Shown here: one piece after another, positions 7,073 to 15,345 of the stretch
Layout: each line of letters starts with the position of its first letter
Numbering within the stretch: the first letter of the stretch is position 1
Origin: Candidatus Methylopumilus planktonicus
Lineage (GTDB): Bacteria; Pseudomonadota; Gammaproteobacteria; Burkholderiales; Methylophilaceae
DNA length: 64,000 bases
Assembly: GCF_006364715.1 (NCBI RefSeq)
Contig: NZ_CP040984.1
Location: 744,001 to 808,000 of the forward strand
Direction of reading: 5' to 3'
Notes under the pieces: model-generated
Told to the model about the DNA's origin: nothing
The model's input: only the letters and a program-made list of their open reading frames with translations
Databases searched by the model: none
Translations under genes and position numbers: made by a program

Positions 7073-8596
7073 TTATTTTAAAGAGTTGATAGGTATAGAT
7101 TTATTCTTCCAGCGAGTTGGAGCTTCGCAATAAATAGACTTGCCGTGAGTATCGATAGATACCATCACTGGCATATCTTTCACTTCAAATTCATATATGG
7201 CTTCCATACCTAACTCAGGAAATGCAACTACCCTAGATGAAGTAATGGCTTTTGAAACTAGATAAGCCGCTCCTCCAACTGCGCTTAAATATACAGATTG
7301 GTATTTTTTGATTGTTTGCACAGCATTTTCGCCGCGCTCTGCTTTTCCAATCGTACCCATGACACCTAATTCAGCTAACATCATCTCCATGAATTGATCC
7401 ATGCGAGATGCTGTTGTAGGTCCTGCTGGACCAATCACTTCATTGCGAACGGCATTAACAGGGCCCACATAATAAATAAATTTATTTTTTAAATTTATGC
7501 CCGCGGGTAAAGGCTCCCCTTTCTTAAGAAGATCAGCAATTTTCTTATGCGCACCATCCCTAGCAGTTAGTAATTTTCCAGACAGTAAAAGTAAGTCGCC
7601 TTCTTTCCATTCTTCGATTGATGTTTTATCAATTGAGTCAAGATTAATTCTTTTAGCATCTTTTTGAGCAGCCCAAGTATCTTGAGGCCACAAATTTAAA
7701 TCAGGTATTTTAAAATGTGCTGGACCTTTACCATCCAAGATGAAATGTGTATGCCTCGTAGCTGCACAATTGGGTATTAATGCAATTGGCAAAGACGAAG
7801 CGTGACAAGGATAATCGATGATTTTAACGTCAAGTACTGTGGTTAGACCGCCAAAGCCTTGCGCGCCTATACCTAGCTGATTAATTTTATTATAAAGTTC
7901 TATGCGTAACTCTTCAGTCTTATTCTTTGCACCACGCTTAACGAGTGACTGAATATCAATCGGTAACATCAGTGACTCTTTTGCCATTAACATCGCTTTT
8001 TCAGAAGATCCGCCAATGCCAATGCCAATAACTCCAGGTGGGCACCAACCCGCTCCCATCTCAGGAATCACTTTTAATACCCAATCTACAATACTATCTG
8101 ATGGGTTGAGTGTTATGAATTGAGCTTTATTTTCTGAGCCTCCACCTTTTGCGCTGATAGAGATGTTTACTTTGTCACCTTTAATTAAATTCACATGCGT
8201 GACTGCAGGTGTATTGTCTTTTGTGTTCTGCCGCATACCAGCTGGATCTGAGACCATTGAAGGACGAAGTGGATTGTCTTGGCTTGTATAAGCGCGTTTA
8301 ACACCTTCATTCACCATATCTTCAATTGAAAGATCTGACAACCACTCTACATTCATACCAACTTCAACAAATGCAATCACAATTCCAGTGTCTTGGCATA
8401 TAGGCCTATGTCCCATGGCGCTCATTTTTGAACTTGTAAGAATCTGAAGCATGGCATCTTTAGCTGGAACAGATGTTTCTTTTTCATATGCTTCACGCAT
8501 GGACAAAATAAAATCTTCCGAGTGATAGTAAGAAATAAATTGCAAAGCATCACTGATGCTTTCGATAAAATCTTCTTTTTTAATGACAGTCTTCAT
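7073..8596 (-). CDS. fumA: Fumarate hydratase, class I (iron-sulfur)
   Basis: Class I fumarase interconverts fumarate and malate with an oxygen-sensitive 4Fe-4S cluster. The single 507-residue chain contains the alpha domain (HRPICQDTGIVIAFVEVG near 59-76; PPGVIGIGIGGSSEKAM; PNCAATRHTHFILDGKGPA near 277-295) and the beta domain (YYVGPVNAVRNEVIGPAGP near 377-395 and SRMDQFMEMML). The cluster cysteines are in the CQDTG motif, in PNCAATR and in the middle region, as in FumA/FumB. It begins 3 bp after the acnB stop on the same strand, so aconitase and fumarase form one TCA-cycle operon. Whether it is closer to FumA, FumB or a TtdAB-like dehydratase cannot be settled by eye. Confidence 0.93.
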   Translation of the reverse strand: MKTVIKKEDFIESISDALQFISYYHSEDFILSMREAYEKETSVPAKDAMLQILTSSKMSAMGHRPICQDTGIVIAFVEVGMNVEWLSDLSIEDMVNEGVKRAYTSQDNPLRPSMVSDPAGMRQNTKDNTPAVTHVNLIKGDKVNISISAKGGGSENKAQFITLNPSDSIVDWVLKVIPEMGAGWCPPGVIGIGIGGSSEKAMLMAKESLMLPIDIQSLVKRGAKNKTEELRIELYNKINQLGIGAQGFGGLTTVLDVKIIDYPCHASSLPIALIPNCAATRHTHFILDGKGPAHFKIPDLNLWPQDTWAAQKDAKRINLDSIDKTSIEEWKEGDLLLLSGKLLTARDGAHKKIADLLKKGEPLPAGINLKNKFIYYVGPVNAVRNEVIGPAGPTTASRMDQFMEMMLAELGVMGTIGKAERGENAVQTIKKYQSVYLSAVGGAAYLVSKAITSSRVVAFPELGMEAIYEFEVKDMPVMVSIDTHGKSIYCEAPTRWKNKSIPINSLK

Positions 8597-8599
8597 TTA

Positions 8600-11164
8600 T
8601 TAAATTTCAGTAATCTCAATTACTTTTTTTGGTTTATATTCTGGCATCTGATCAAAATTTAAATACCGATAGATTGAATCTACGCCTTTTGAAAGTTTTT
8701 GATTACTAATAGCAAGATACTCTTCAAGCGTTGGAATTTTACCTAAAGCAGCGCACACTGCTGAGAGTTCTGCAGAACCCAAATACACTTGCGCATCTTT
8801 TCCCATACGATTATCAAAATTTCGCGTGCTTGTTGAAAAAACATGAGCTCCATCCTCAACGCGCGCCTGATTCCCCATGCAGAGAGAACATCCGGGCACC
8901 TCTGTTCTGGCTCCTATTTTATTAAAAACGGCGTATACGCCCTCTTTCTTGAGTTCCGTTTCATCCATTCGAGTGGGAGGTACAATCCATAGTCGTGTTG
9001 GGATTGTATTAGTGTCTTCAAGGACTTTGGCTGCTGCACGATAATGCCCAATGTTAGTCATGCAACTTCCAATAAACACCTCATCAATTTTATTCCCTGC
9101 AATCTCAGACAACGGCTTAATATTATCTGGATCGTTTGGACATGCAATTAATGGCTCTTTAATTTGATCAAGATCAATTTCAATAATACTTGCATACTCG
9201 GCATCTTTATCTGCTTCTAATAACGTCGGATTTTTAAGCCAATCTTCCATTGCTTTCATACGACGCAATAATGTTCTTTTATCTTCGTAGTTGTTATCAA
9301 CTAAATTTTTAATAAGGGCAATATTTGATTTGATATATTCAATGATTGGTTCTTTATTAAGTTTTACAGTGCATCCATTTGCAGATCTTTCAGCTGATGC
9401 ATCAGCAAATTCAAATGCTTGCTCAATTTTAAGATCTGGTAGGCCTTCAATTTCTAAAATACGCCCATTAAAAACATTTTTTTTATTTTGTTTTGCTACT
9501 GTGAGGTCACCATTTTTGATCGCTGCATAAGGTATTGCATTCACAAGATCTCTCAATGTAATACCTGGTTGCATCTTGCCTTTAAATCTTACCAAGACTG
9601 ATTCCGGCATATCGATTGGCATTGCTCCCATAGCTGCTGCAAAAGCTACAAGTCCGGAACCTGCTGGAAATGAAATACCTATGGGGAAACGTGTATGGGA
9701 ATCACCACCTGTGCCTACAGTGTCTGGAAGTAAAAGACGGTTAAGCCAGGAATGAATAATTCCATCACCAGGTCTTAAAGTAACCCCGCCTCGGCTCGAC
9801 ATAAATTCAGGGAGTTCATGTTGTAATTTAACATCTACAGGTTTCGGATAGGCTGCTGTATGACAAAAACTTTGCATAACTAAGTCAGCATTAAATCCGA
9901 GACACGCCAATTCTTTTAATTCATCTCTTGTCATAGCGCCAGTTGTGTCTTGAGAGCCAACAGATGTAACTTTTGGCTCACAATATGTGCCAGGTCTAAC
10001 ACCAATACCTACAGGCATGCCGCAAGCTCGACCTACCATTTTTTGCGCGAGTGTGAATCCTTTTTTAGAAGTAACTACTGGTGCAGGAGTTAAAAATAAA
10101 GTACTTGGAGGTAATTTTAAAAACTCTCTTGCTTTCGATGTTAATCCACGGCCAATAATAAGAGGTATTCTGCCACCCGCGCGATATTCATCCGCAAGCG
10201 TAAATGGTGTTAAGTTAAATGTGGCAATGGATTCATTTTTACTATTTAGAATTTTTCCTTCGAATGGTTTAATAGTAATTTCATCTCCAGTTTTCATTCG
10301 ACTTACATCGCATTCAATAGGAAGTGCTCCTGAATCTTCTGCTGTATTAAAAAATATAGGCGCAATCTTATTACCCAATACAATGCCACCCGTTCTTTTG
10401 TTTGGGATAAAAGGGATATCACTTCCTATATGCCATTGAACAGAATTAATTGCTGATTTCCTGGATGAACCTGTACCTACAATATCTCCCACATAAGCTA
10501 TCGGTAATTGTTTTACTTCTAAGTCCTGAATTGTTTTGATGCCATTTGGCATTTTATTCATTAACATCGCTTTTGCATGCAATGGAATGTCTGGTCTCGA
10601 CCAAGCTTCTTGCGCTGGGGACAGGTCATCGGTATTTGTTTCGCCATCTACTTTAAAAACGAGCGCTTTTATTTCTTTCGATAATGGAGGTTTTTTCAAA
10701 AACCAATCACCATTTGCCCATGACTCCATGAGTTTCATTGCGGCTTTATTACCTGATCTAACTTTTTCACTCACATCGTAAAATGCATCAAAAATTAAAA
10801 TGGTATGAGATAGAGCTTTAACAACATCATCAGCAAGATCTGAATCTAAAAGAGAAATAAGTGATTGAACGTTATACCCGCCTACCATGGTTCCTAATAA
10901 TTCAATAGCGTACTTGGGTGAAATGAGTGAGGATTTTTCTATACCCTTAGCAATATCCGTAAGGAAGGCTGCTTTAATATATGCGGCTTGATCAACACCT
11001 GATGGAACACGATGACAAAATAATTCCATCAGCGTCTGGGTATCTTTTGTATCGGGTGACTTTAATAACGTTACGAGTTCTGCGGTTTGTTTTGCTGTTA
11101 AAGAAAGGGGTGGAAGACCCTCTTTTAATCGCTCAGCGGCTTCTTTTCTATAATCATCGATCAT
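8600..11164 (-). CDS. acnB: Aconitate hydratase B
   Basis: Aconitase B isomerises citrate to isocitrate using a 4Fe-4S cluster. At 854 residues it has the AcnB order: an N-terminal HEAT-like domain (MIDDYRKEAAERLKEGLPPL), the swivel domain (VKQLPIAYVGDIVGTGSSR near 218-236), then the catalytic core. Cluster ligands are visible in MQSFCHTAAYPKP and in EVPGCSLCMGNQAR, with the preceding signature VFIGSCMTNIGHYRAAAKV. It is the first gene of the acnB-fumarase unit, divergent from the Lon-domain protein across 189 bp. Upstream on the minus strand TATACT near 11205-11210 is a possible -10 and ATTGAT-N12-ATCAAT (11221-11244) an inverted repeat near it. Confidence 0.96.
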   Translation of the reverse strand: MIDDYRKEAAERLKEGLPPLSLTAKQTAELVTLLKSPDTKDTQTLMELFCHRVPSGVDQAAYIKAAFLTDIAKGIEKSSLISPKYAIELLGTMVGGYNVQSLISLLDSDLADDVVKALSHTILIFDAFYDVSEKVRSGNKAAMKLMESWANGDWFLKKPPLSKEIKALVFKVDGETNTDDLSPAQEAWSRPDIPLHAKAMLMNKMPNGIKTIQDLEVKQLPIAYVGDIVGTGSSRKSAINSVQWHIGSDIPFIPNKRTGGIVLGNKIAPIFFNTAEDSGALPIECDVSRMKTGDEITIKPFEGKILNSKNESIATFNLTPFTLADEYRAGGRIPLIIGRGLTSKAREFLKLPPSTLFLTPAPVVTSKKGFTLAQKMVGRACGMPVGIGVRPGTYCEPKVTSVGSQDTTGAMTRDELKELACLGFNADLVMQSFCHTAAYPKPVDVKLQHELPEFMSSRGGVTLRPGDGIIHSWLNRLLLPDTVGTGGDSHTRFPIGISFPAGSGLVAFAAAMGAMPIDMPESVLVRFKGKMQPGITLRDLVNAIPYAAIKNGDLTVAKQNKKNVFNGRILEIEGLPDLKIEQAFEFADASAERSANGCTVKLNKEPIIEYIKSNIALIKNLVDNNYEDKRTLLRRMKAMEDWLKNPTLLEADKDAEYASIIEIDLDQIKEPLIACPNDPDNIKPLSEIAGNKIDEVFIGSCMTNIGHYRAAAKVLEDTNTIPTRLWIVPPTRMDETELKKEGVYAVFNKIGARTEVPGCSLCMGNQARVEDGAHVFSTSTRNFDNRMGKDAQVYLGSAELSAVCAALGKIPTLEEYLAISNQKLSKGVDSIYRYLNFDQMPEYKPKKVIEITEI

Positions 11165-11220
11165 TGGATTTAGATGGGCTTTAAAAAAATAATTGGTTCC
11201 TATTAGTATAAAGCTATTAC

Positions 11221-11244
11221 ATTGATCTTAAAAGATAAATCAAT
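11221..11244. promoter_or_regulatory. Small inverted repeat in the acnB upstream region
   Basis: ATTGAT (11221-11226) and ATCAAT (11239-11244) are inverted arms separated by 12 bases, about 57 bp upstream of acnB. The spacing is too long for an FNR box. It may be an operator or only chance in AT-rich DNA. Confidence 0.2.
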
Positions 11245-11353
11245 AGAATGTGGCTGCAGGATACTTTCAAGAAGGTTACTACAAACCCATAACTCACATC
11301 ACTTATTGTTATCTAAAACTTGAACGAAACAGGACTGAAATAGTCATTCAATC

Positions 11354-11953
11354 ATGGCTTTTTATAATTTACCTCTTTTCCCGCTCAATGTAGTTGTTTG
11401 CCCTAAAGGCATTATGAACTTACGTATATTTGAGCCAAGATATTTAGATATGACCAAAACATGTCTTAGAGAAAATACCTGTTTTGGTATTGTTGCAGTT
11501 TTGCCAGAAAGAAAGGCAGATATGACAAACCATTTACCCTTTGCGAGTGTTGGAACTTTAGTAGATATTTTAGACGCAGATGTTTCAAAAGAAGATCTTA
11601 TTATGATTAGCTGTCAGGGGAGTAACAGGATTAAAGTCAATGGATTTACAATTCAAGAAGATGGTCTAATTATAGGCGAGGTATCAAATATAAATAATGA
11701 CTTACAAATCCCAATTCCTGACGACTTAAAAAAAGTGAGTGAAAATCTTAAGCGCTTAATTGAGTCATTACCAGAGCAAGGTATATCAGAGCGAGATATT
11801 CCTATCATGAAACCATATGAATATCAAGATGCCACGTGGGTCTCAAATAGATGGGTTGAATTGTTAGACATACCTCTTATAGATAAACAGCGTTTAATGC
11901 AGATTGATAGTCCGATTGTAAGATTAGAACTTATTAATGATGCAATAAATTAA
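11354..11953 (+). CDS. Lon N-terminal (substrate-binding) domain protein
   Basis: This 199-residue protein consists only of the PUA-like LON substrate-binding domain found at the N-terminus of Lon protease; no AAA ATPase or Ser-Lys protease domain follows. The start YNLPLFPLNVVVCPKGIMNLRIFEPRYLDM (read in two parts, near residues 3-33) and CFGIVAVLPE near 43-52 are the defining motifs of these stand-alone proteins, common in proteobacteria. It may act in substrate recognition or RNA/protein binding, but no specific role is established. It starts 189 bp from the divergent acnB and its stop codon overlaps the tail of a decayed small gene on the other strand. Confidence 0.87.
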   Translation: MAFYNLPLFPLNVVVCPKGIMNLRIFEPRYLDMTKTCLRENTCFGIVAVLPERKADMTNHLPFASVGTLVDILDADVSKEDLIMISCQGSNRIKVNGFTIQEDGLIIGEVSNINNDLQIPIPDDLKKVSENLKRLIESLPEQGISERDIPIMKPYEYQDATWVSNRWVELLDIPLIDKQRLMQIDSPIVRLELINDAIN

Positions 11954-12059
11954 ATTCCAAAAAGTTTAGCTTGAGTTCCCGTATAAGCATTACCAGTTAA
12001 TGATTGAGAAGCGCACCCAGTCAAATTTATAATCAGAATCAGCAATATTATTTTTTCAT
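11950..12059 (-). pseudogene. Broken small lipoprotein gene (SlyB/Pcp-like remnant)
   Basis: On the minus strand a perfect Shine-Dalgarno (AGGAAGT) precedes ATG at 12057-12059, but the frame stops after two lysines. In the next frame the sequence reads ILLILIINLTGCASQSLTGN and then AYTGTQAKLFGI to a stop: a typical lipoprotein signal with lipobox LTGC. Restoring one A to the run of six A residues after the ATG joins the two frames. The mature start resembles SlyB/Pcp-type glycine-zipper lipoproteins, which are much longer, so the gene looks both frameshifted and truncated. Alternatively translation could begin at an in-frame TTG. Confidence 0.5.
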
Positions 12060-12155
12060 TTTTACTTCCTTAAAGTTTCAAATTTAATCGTAATCTATTG
12101 TTTACTAACAATAACACCTTAAAAAATTAGGTGGGGGTTTTGATGTCATTATTTA

Positions 12156-12917
12156 CTAATTCCAATAATCCCAGCACATCCAATTTAAATCTAATATCAT
12201 CTTCTGAAAGTCATTTGAATATAGAACATTTAAGGGCACAGGTGTAACACTAAAGCGTTTATATTCATGATTTTTATAAGCTAATACAACTTGATCTGTA
12301 TCAGCACCTCCACCTCTAAACCAATAAATAATTACTGTGTACCCCTCGTAACCTTTTGGAGCCCAACGATTAATCATAATAAAGCTACCGGTAAATAAGG
12401 CTATTTCTTTCCATTTACCCTTTTGATTTTCAAGTATTAAAAATCCCTGCCCCCCTGAACTTCCCATACTTCTGTTGTTAACAAAGACTTCATCAACACC
12501 ATCGTTGTTAAGATCAAAAAAAGCAACATTAATTTCATAATCTTCAATGCCTGGGGGAACTTCTTTTCTAATTAACTTTTTAGCCGAAACAGGAAGTTTT
12601 TTATAATCCTCTCTCCAAACTAAATCGGTTGCCTTGATTTCATCTTCAAGATTTAAAAATACTGGCCTTACAGAACCACTAGGAATATTAAAGCAAGGGT
12701 TATTGTGTGATTTTGGGTTATAACCTAAATGAGGTCCTAATTTTTCATTTAATTTCTCTACGAGAAAACCGTTAAATAATTTAACTTCCTGATATGAATA
12801 AGCTAGAGCAAATAGAGCAATAACAAGAATTCCAATAATAACTAGGTATTTTCTTTGGGGTGTTTTCTTGAGCAGGGATTTAATGTTTTGAGAGAGCGAT
12901 GATAGTAGTTTTTTCAT
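12156..12917 (-). CDS. Unknown membrane-anchored protein with VCBS/FG-GAP-like segment
   Basis: I do not recognise the family of this 253-residue protein. It has a basic N-terminal stretch (residues 1-23), one transmembrane helix (YLVIIGILVIALFALAYSY, about 24-42) and a periplasmic or extracytoplasmic remainder. NVAFFDLNNDGVDEVFVNN near 130-148 resembles the calcium-binding loop of VCBS/FG-GAP repeats, followed by SGGQGFLILENQKGKWKEI, a pattern seen in many secreted unknowns. The last part has aromatic pairs ending LNWMCWDYWN. It overlaps the upstream gene by 4 bp (ATGA) and is last of three overlapping genes, which suggests a joint function. Confidence 0.68.
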   Translation of the reverse strand: MKKLLSSLSQNIKSLLKKTPQRKYLVIIGILVIALFALAYSYQEVKLFNGFLVEKLNEKLGPHLGYNPKSHNNPCFNIPSGSVRPVFLNLEDEIKATDLVWREDYKKLPVSAKKLIRKEVPPGIEDYEINVAFFDLNNDGVDEVFVNNRSMGSSGGQGFLILENQKGKWKEIALFTGSFIMINRWAPKGYEGYTVIIYWFRGGGADTDQVVLAYKNHEYKRFSVTPVPLNVLYSNDFQKMILDLNWMCWDYWN

Positions 12918-13276
12918 TTCTTATTCCTTAAATAAGCTGGCACATAATAATTAGTAGGGCTTAACATCCCGACAGTAATATCTGCTCTTTTTGTTTGTGG
13001 TATTTCGTCGTATCGCACTTTAATTGCTGCACAATGATTAAACTTAATTACACGCATTAACTCTTCATTTGTTTCAATCAAATATACTTCCCTTTCACAC
13101 TCATGGCAGTATTTAATGTTCTTTTCTTTTCTTTTTAGGAGATCTTTCCACCTCTGATTACATTTAAATCCAAAAGAACAATTGCGAATATCAACATATG
13201 ACTTTGCATCTTCCCAAAAGTCAGTTTGTGATTGGGTTGATTCAGTATTTTTCTTTTTTACCATTGATGGCCACAC
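12914..13276 (-). CDS. Unknown cysteine-rich protein (possible zinc-binding domain)
   Basis: This 120-residue protein is not assigned. Its core runs CSFGFKCNQRWKDL (residues about 33-46), then IKYCHECEREVYLIETNEEL (about 55-74) and FNHCAAIKV (about 79-87). The arrangement of CxxxxxC, CxxC and a late His-Cys looks like a small metal-binding module; I recall similar modules in uncharacterised bacterial proteins but cannot name a family. No signal peptide or membrane segment is visible, so it is probably cytoplasmic. Its start overlaps the zinc-ribbon gene by 19 bp and its end overlaps the membrane protein gene by 4 bp, so the three are almost certainly co-translated. Confidence 0.68.
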   Translation of the reverse strand: MWPSMVKKKNTESTQSQTDFWEDAKSYVDIRNCSFGFKCNQRWKDLLKRKEKNIKYCHECEREVYLIETNEELMRVIKFNHCAAIKVRYDEIPQTKRADITVGMLSPTNYYVPAYLRNKK

Positions 13277-13440
13277 TTAAAACATTTATGTGTCGGTTTT
13301 TCATCGCCAACAATGCATCCACCTAATTCAACTTCTTTCTTGAACCAAGACTGCAAAGTGTCGTCTGTTGGATAACCGTAGAGAATATCTACGCCCTCAA
13401 TAGCGTGGCATTCGGGGCAGGTATATTTAGCAGATTTCAT
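13258..13440 (-). CDS. Small zinc-ribbon protein
   Basis: This 60-residue protein has two paired-cysteine knuckles, YTCPECHAIEG near 6-16 and HKCFKCGHQW at 51-60, with a central segment ILYGYPTDDTLQSWFKKE and a LGGCIVGDEKP loop. Such short four-cysteine ribbons bind one zinc ion and are widespread in bacteria with no defined function. It is the first gene of the overlapping trio 13440-12156. The start ATG at 13438-13440 follows a GGAAT sequence. The C-terminal end at the Trp after the second knuckle is typical of this small family. Confidence 0.7.
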   Translation of the reverse strand: MKSAKYTCPECHAIEGVDILYGYPTDDTLQSWFKKEVELGGCIVGDEKPTHKCFKCGHQW

Positions 13441-13571
13441 ATTCCTAACTTACTACTAAAGGAACAAAAACCCAATTATTTTATTCTTGAAGGGTGAGTA
13501 AAAAATAAGCAATTGTAATAAATTCAAGTAAATTAGTATGTTGTCAATTAACTTCATATTTAATCACAGGG

Positions 13572-13594
13572 TTATCCACAGAAATTGTGGAAAA
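13572..13594. promoter_or_regulatory. Inverted pair of DnaA-box-like sequences
   Basis: TTATCCACA at 13572-13580 is a perfect DnaA box. TGTGGAAAA at 13586-13594 is the same box in the other direction with one mismatch, separated by 5 bp. They lie in a 229-bp AT-rich gap between divergent accessory genes. They could be relics of a mobile-element origin or DnaA-responsive sites. Confidence 0.4.
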
Positions 13595-13669
13595 AAGACT
13601 TAACAAAAGCTTGCCAAATTTATTTATAGTACTGCAAATCTTACAAATTTAATTAGCGGGCTATAACAT

Positions 13670-14218
13670 ATGTTTTCTATAGAGGTTCCGAAAGAAGTAT
13701 TAAGTCACTGCGAGCTTTTAATAAATCGAATTAACTTTGGAAATCGAGGTATTGGAGATGGAAATAAATCAGAACAATTAACAGGAGTTATTGGCCAATG
13801 CACAATTCAATATTTATTAAATATACCCTTAATAGATTTTGAAAGTAAATTTGATGGTGGCATAGATATTATAATAAACAATCGCAAAATTGATATAAAA
13901 ACAATGGGTAGAAAAAGTAATCCAAAACCATTTTTTGTAAACAATCTTATTGGTTTACAAATTCATTTTGAAGTTGATATCTACATTTTTTGTAGTTTAA
14001 ATAAAACCAATAATGTCATAACGGTATGTGGCTGGATATCAAAAAAAGATTTTTTACTCAATGCCTCATTACATAAAAAAGGGTCTTATAGATACAGATC
14101 AGATGGCACAAAATTCAGTACAAAAGCAGATTTATATGAGATAGAAAACTCTAAACTCAATCAAATTAGTTCAATTGAGGATTTGTTAAGTCAGATTAAT
14201 AAGAGCAAATTAAACTAA
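13670..14218 (+). CDS. Putative PD-(D/E)XK-fold nuclease-like protein
   Basis: This 182-residue protein is not assigned with certainty. EQLTGVIGQCTIQYLL near 35-50 supplies a helix with a conserved-looking Glu, and FDGGIDIIINNRKIDIKTMG near 61-80 fits the PD-(D/E)XK core: Asp after the first strand, a hairpin, then D-I-K. Later strands are hydrophobic (VDIYIFCSL near 103-111), as in restriction-endonuclease-like folds. The protein lies beside a type II restriction-modification pair and converges on the methyltransferase gene with a 5-bp gap. It may be a second nuclease of the island or a phage/plasmid DNA-processing protein. The low GC and isoleucine/asparagine-rich composition suggest horizontal origin. 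Confidence 0.55.
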   Translation: MFSIEVPKEVLSHCELLINRINFGNRGIGDGNKSEQLTGVIGQCTIQYLLNIPLIDFESKFDGGIDIIINNRKIDIKTMGRKSNPKPFFVNNLIGLQIHFEVDIYIFCSLNKTNNVITVCGWISKKDFLLNASLHKKGSYRYRSDGTKFSTKADLYEIENSKLNQISSIEDLLSQINKSKLN

Positions 14219-14223
14219 TCAAT

Positions 14224-15345
14224 TTATAAAGAGTGTAAATTAAAATATTTTACAATCATTTTACCTAAAGCTTTTGCCATTAAAGGTGGGACAGCATTTC
14301 CTATTTGCTGATATTGGGATAAATTCTTCTCCCAAGACATTGTTGTTCTTTTGCCTTTAAAAATATATGTATCTGGGAAGGACTGAATTCTTGCGCCCTC
14401 TCTGGCCGTAAAATTCCTGTTCAAATATGGGTGAATAAAATTAGATTGGAAGCTAGCGGCAACAGTAGGACTTGGTTTATTGGGATAAGGTCTCATATTG
14501 TTTTGCGAAAAAACTTTTCCGCTTATTTGATCGGCGGCCCCCCTTTTTCTTTGGCTATGTTCATCACTTACATCCTTTACTGACTGTCCATAGGAAATTT
14601 GCTTAAATCTTTCAATTAATCGATTTGTATGTCGCATTGCAATATGGTTGAAAATACCTCTAGATTTAACCCTCATCGACCTTTGATAACTATTATTAGC
14701 TTTTGTTAAATAGCTTTGTGAATCATCTCCACATCCGGAATCAATTTGTGGCAGATCAGAAATGGCATCCCAAAGGGTTACAAAACTATTTTCTTTATTT
14801 GTTTTTGTTGGAATAAGATCTTCAGGAATAAAAGGCAAATCATTTCTAATGCCAATAAAGAAAACTCTTTGCCTTAGTTGGGGCACGCCATAATTAGCAG
14901 AATTTAAAACTTTTACGACTAAATTATATCCAGCCCTATTAAATTCTTCTTCAATAATATCTTTTACGAAAATATTTTTTTTAGTTTTCATTGATAACAA
15001 ACCTAAAACATTTTCCATAACAAAAAACTTTGGCTTTAATTCGTAAACAAATCTTACAAATTCCATGAATAAACTATTTCTTGGGTCTTTTGTATCACGA
15101 TTCCCTGATAGCGAAAAACCCTGGCAAGGAGGGCCACCTATAATTCCATCAATTTTTGGTAATTTTAAATCTTTAATACTAATCTTTCTAATATCTTCAG
15201 TAATAACTTTTACTCCCGGATGATTAAATGCAAAAGTTTCTGAAGCCCATGAATCAACTTCAATAGCAAGCTGTGAATTAAAGTTAGCTAGCTGAAAACC
15301 TAATGAAAAACCACCACAACCTGCAAATATATCAATCACCTTCAT
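14224..15345 (-). CDS. DNA (cytosine-5-)-methyltransferase of a type II R-M system
   Basis: This enzyme methylates cytosine at C5 with SAM and protects host DNA from the adjacent endonuclease. At 373 residues it has the ordered motifs of the family: VIDIFAGCGGFSLGFQLANF (motif I, near 3-22), GIIGGPPCQGFSLSGNRDT (motif IV with catalytic Cys near 80), FVMENVLGLL (motif VI, ENV), YGVPQLRQRVFFIGIR (motif VIII), a variable target-recognition region about 195-290, then FTAREGARIQSFPD (motif IX) and YQQIGNAVPPLMAKALG (motif X). It overlaps the restriction gene by 4 bp and is translated after it, the less common order for R-M pairs. All catalytic motifs are intact, so it is probably active. Confidence 0.95.
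   Translation of the reverse strand: MKVIDIFAGCGGFSLGFQLANFNSQLAIEVDSWASETFAFNHPGVKVITEDIRKISIKDLKLPKIDGIIGGPPCQGFSLSGNRDTKDPRNSLFMEFVRFVYELKPKFFVMENVLGLLSMKTKKNIFVKDIIEEEFNRAGYNLVVKVLNSANYGVPQLRQRVFFIGIRNDLPFIPEDLIPTKTNKENSFVTLWDAISDLPQIDSGCGDDSQSYLTKANNSYQRSMRVKSRGIFNHIAMRHTNRLIERFKQISYGQSVKDVSDEHSQRKRGAADQISGKVFSQNNMRPYPNKPSPTVAASFQSNFIHPYLNRNFTAREGARIQSFPDTYIFKGKRTTMSWEKNLSQYQQIGNAVPPLMAKALGKMIVKYFNLHSL

Noticed and set aside
12120..12150. CACCT / AGGTG hairpin with a nearby T-rich stretch after the 253-residue gene
   Set aside because: The stem is only 5 bp with a 9-base loop and the T-run is interrupted, so it is too weak to call a terminator.
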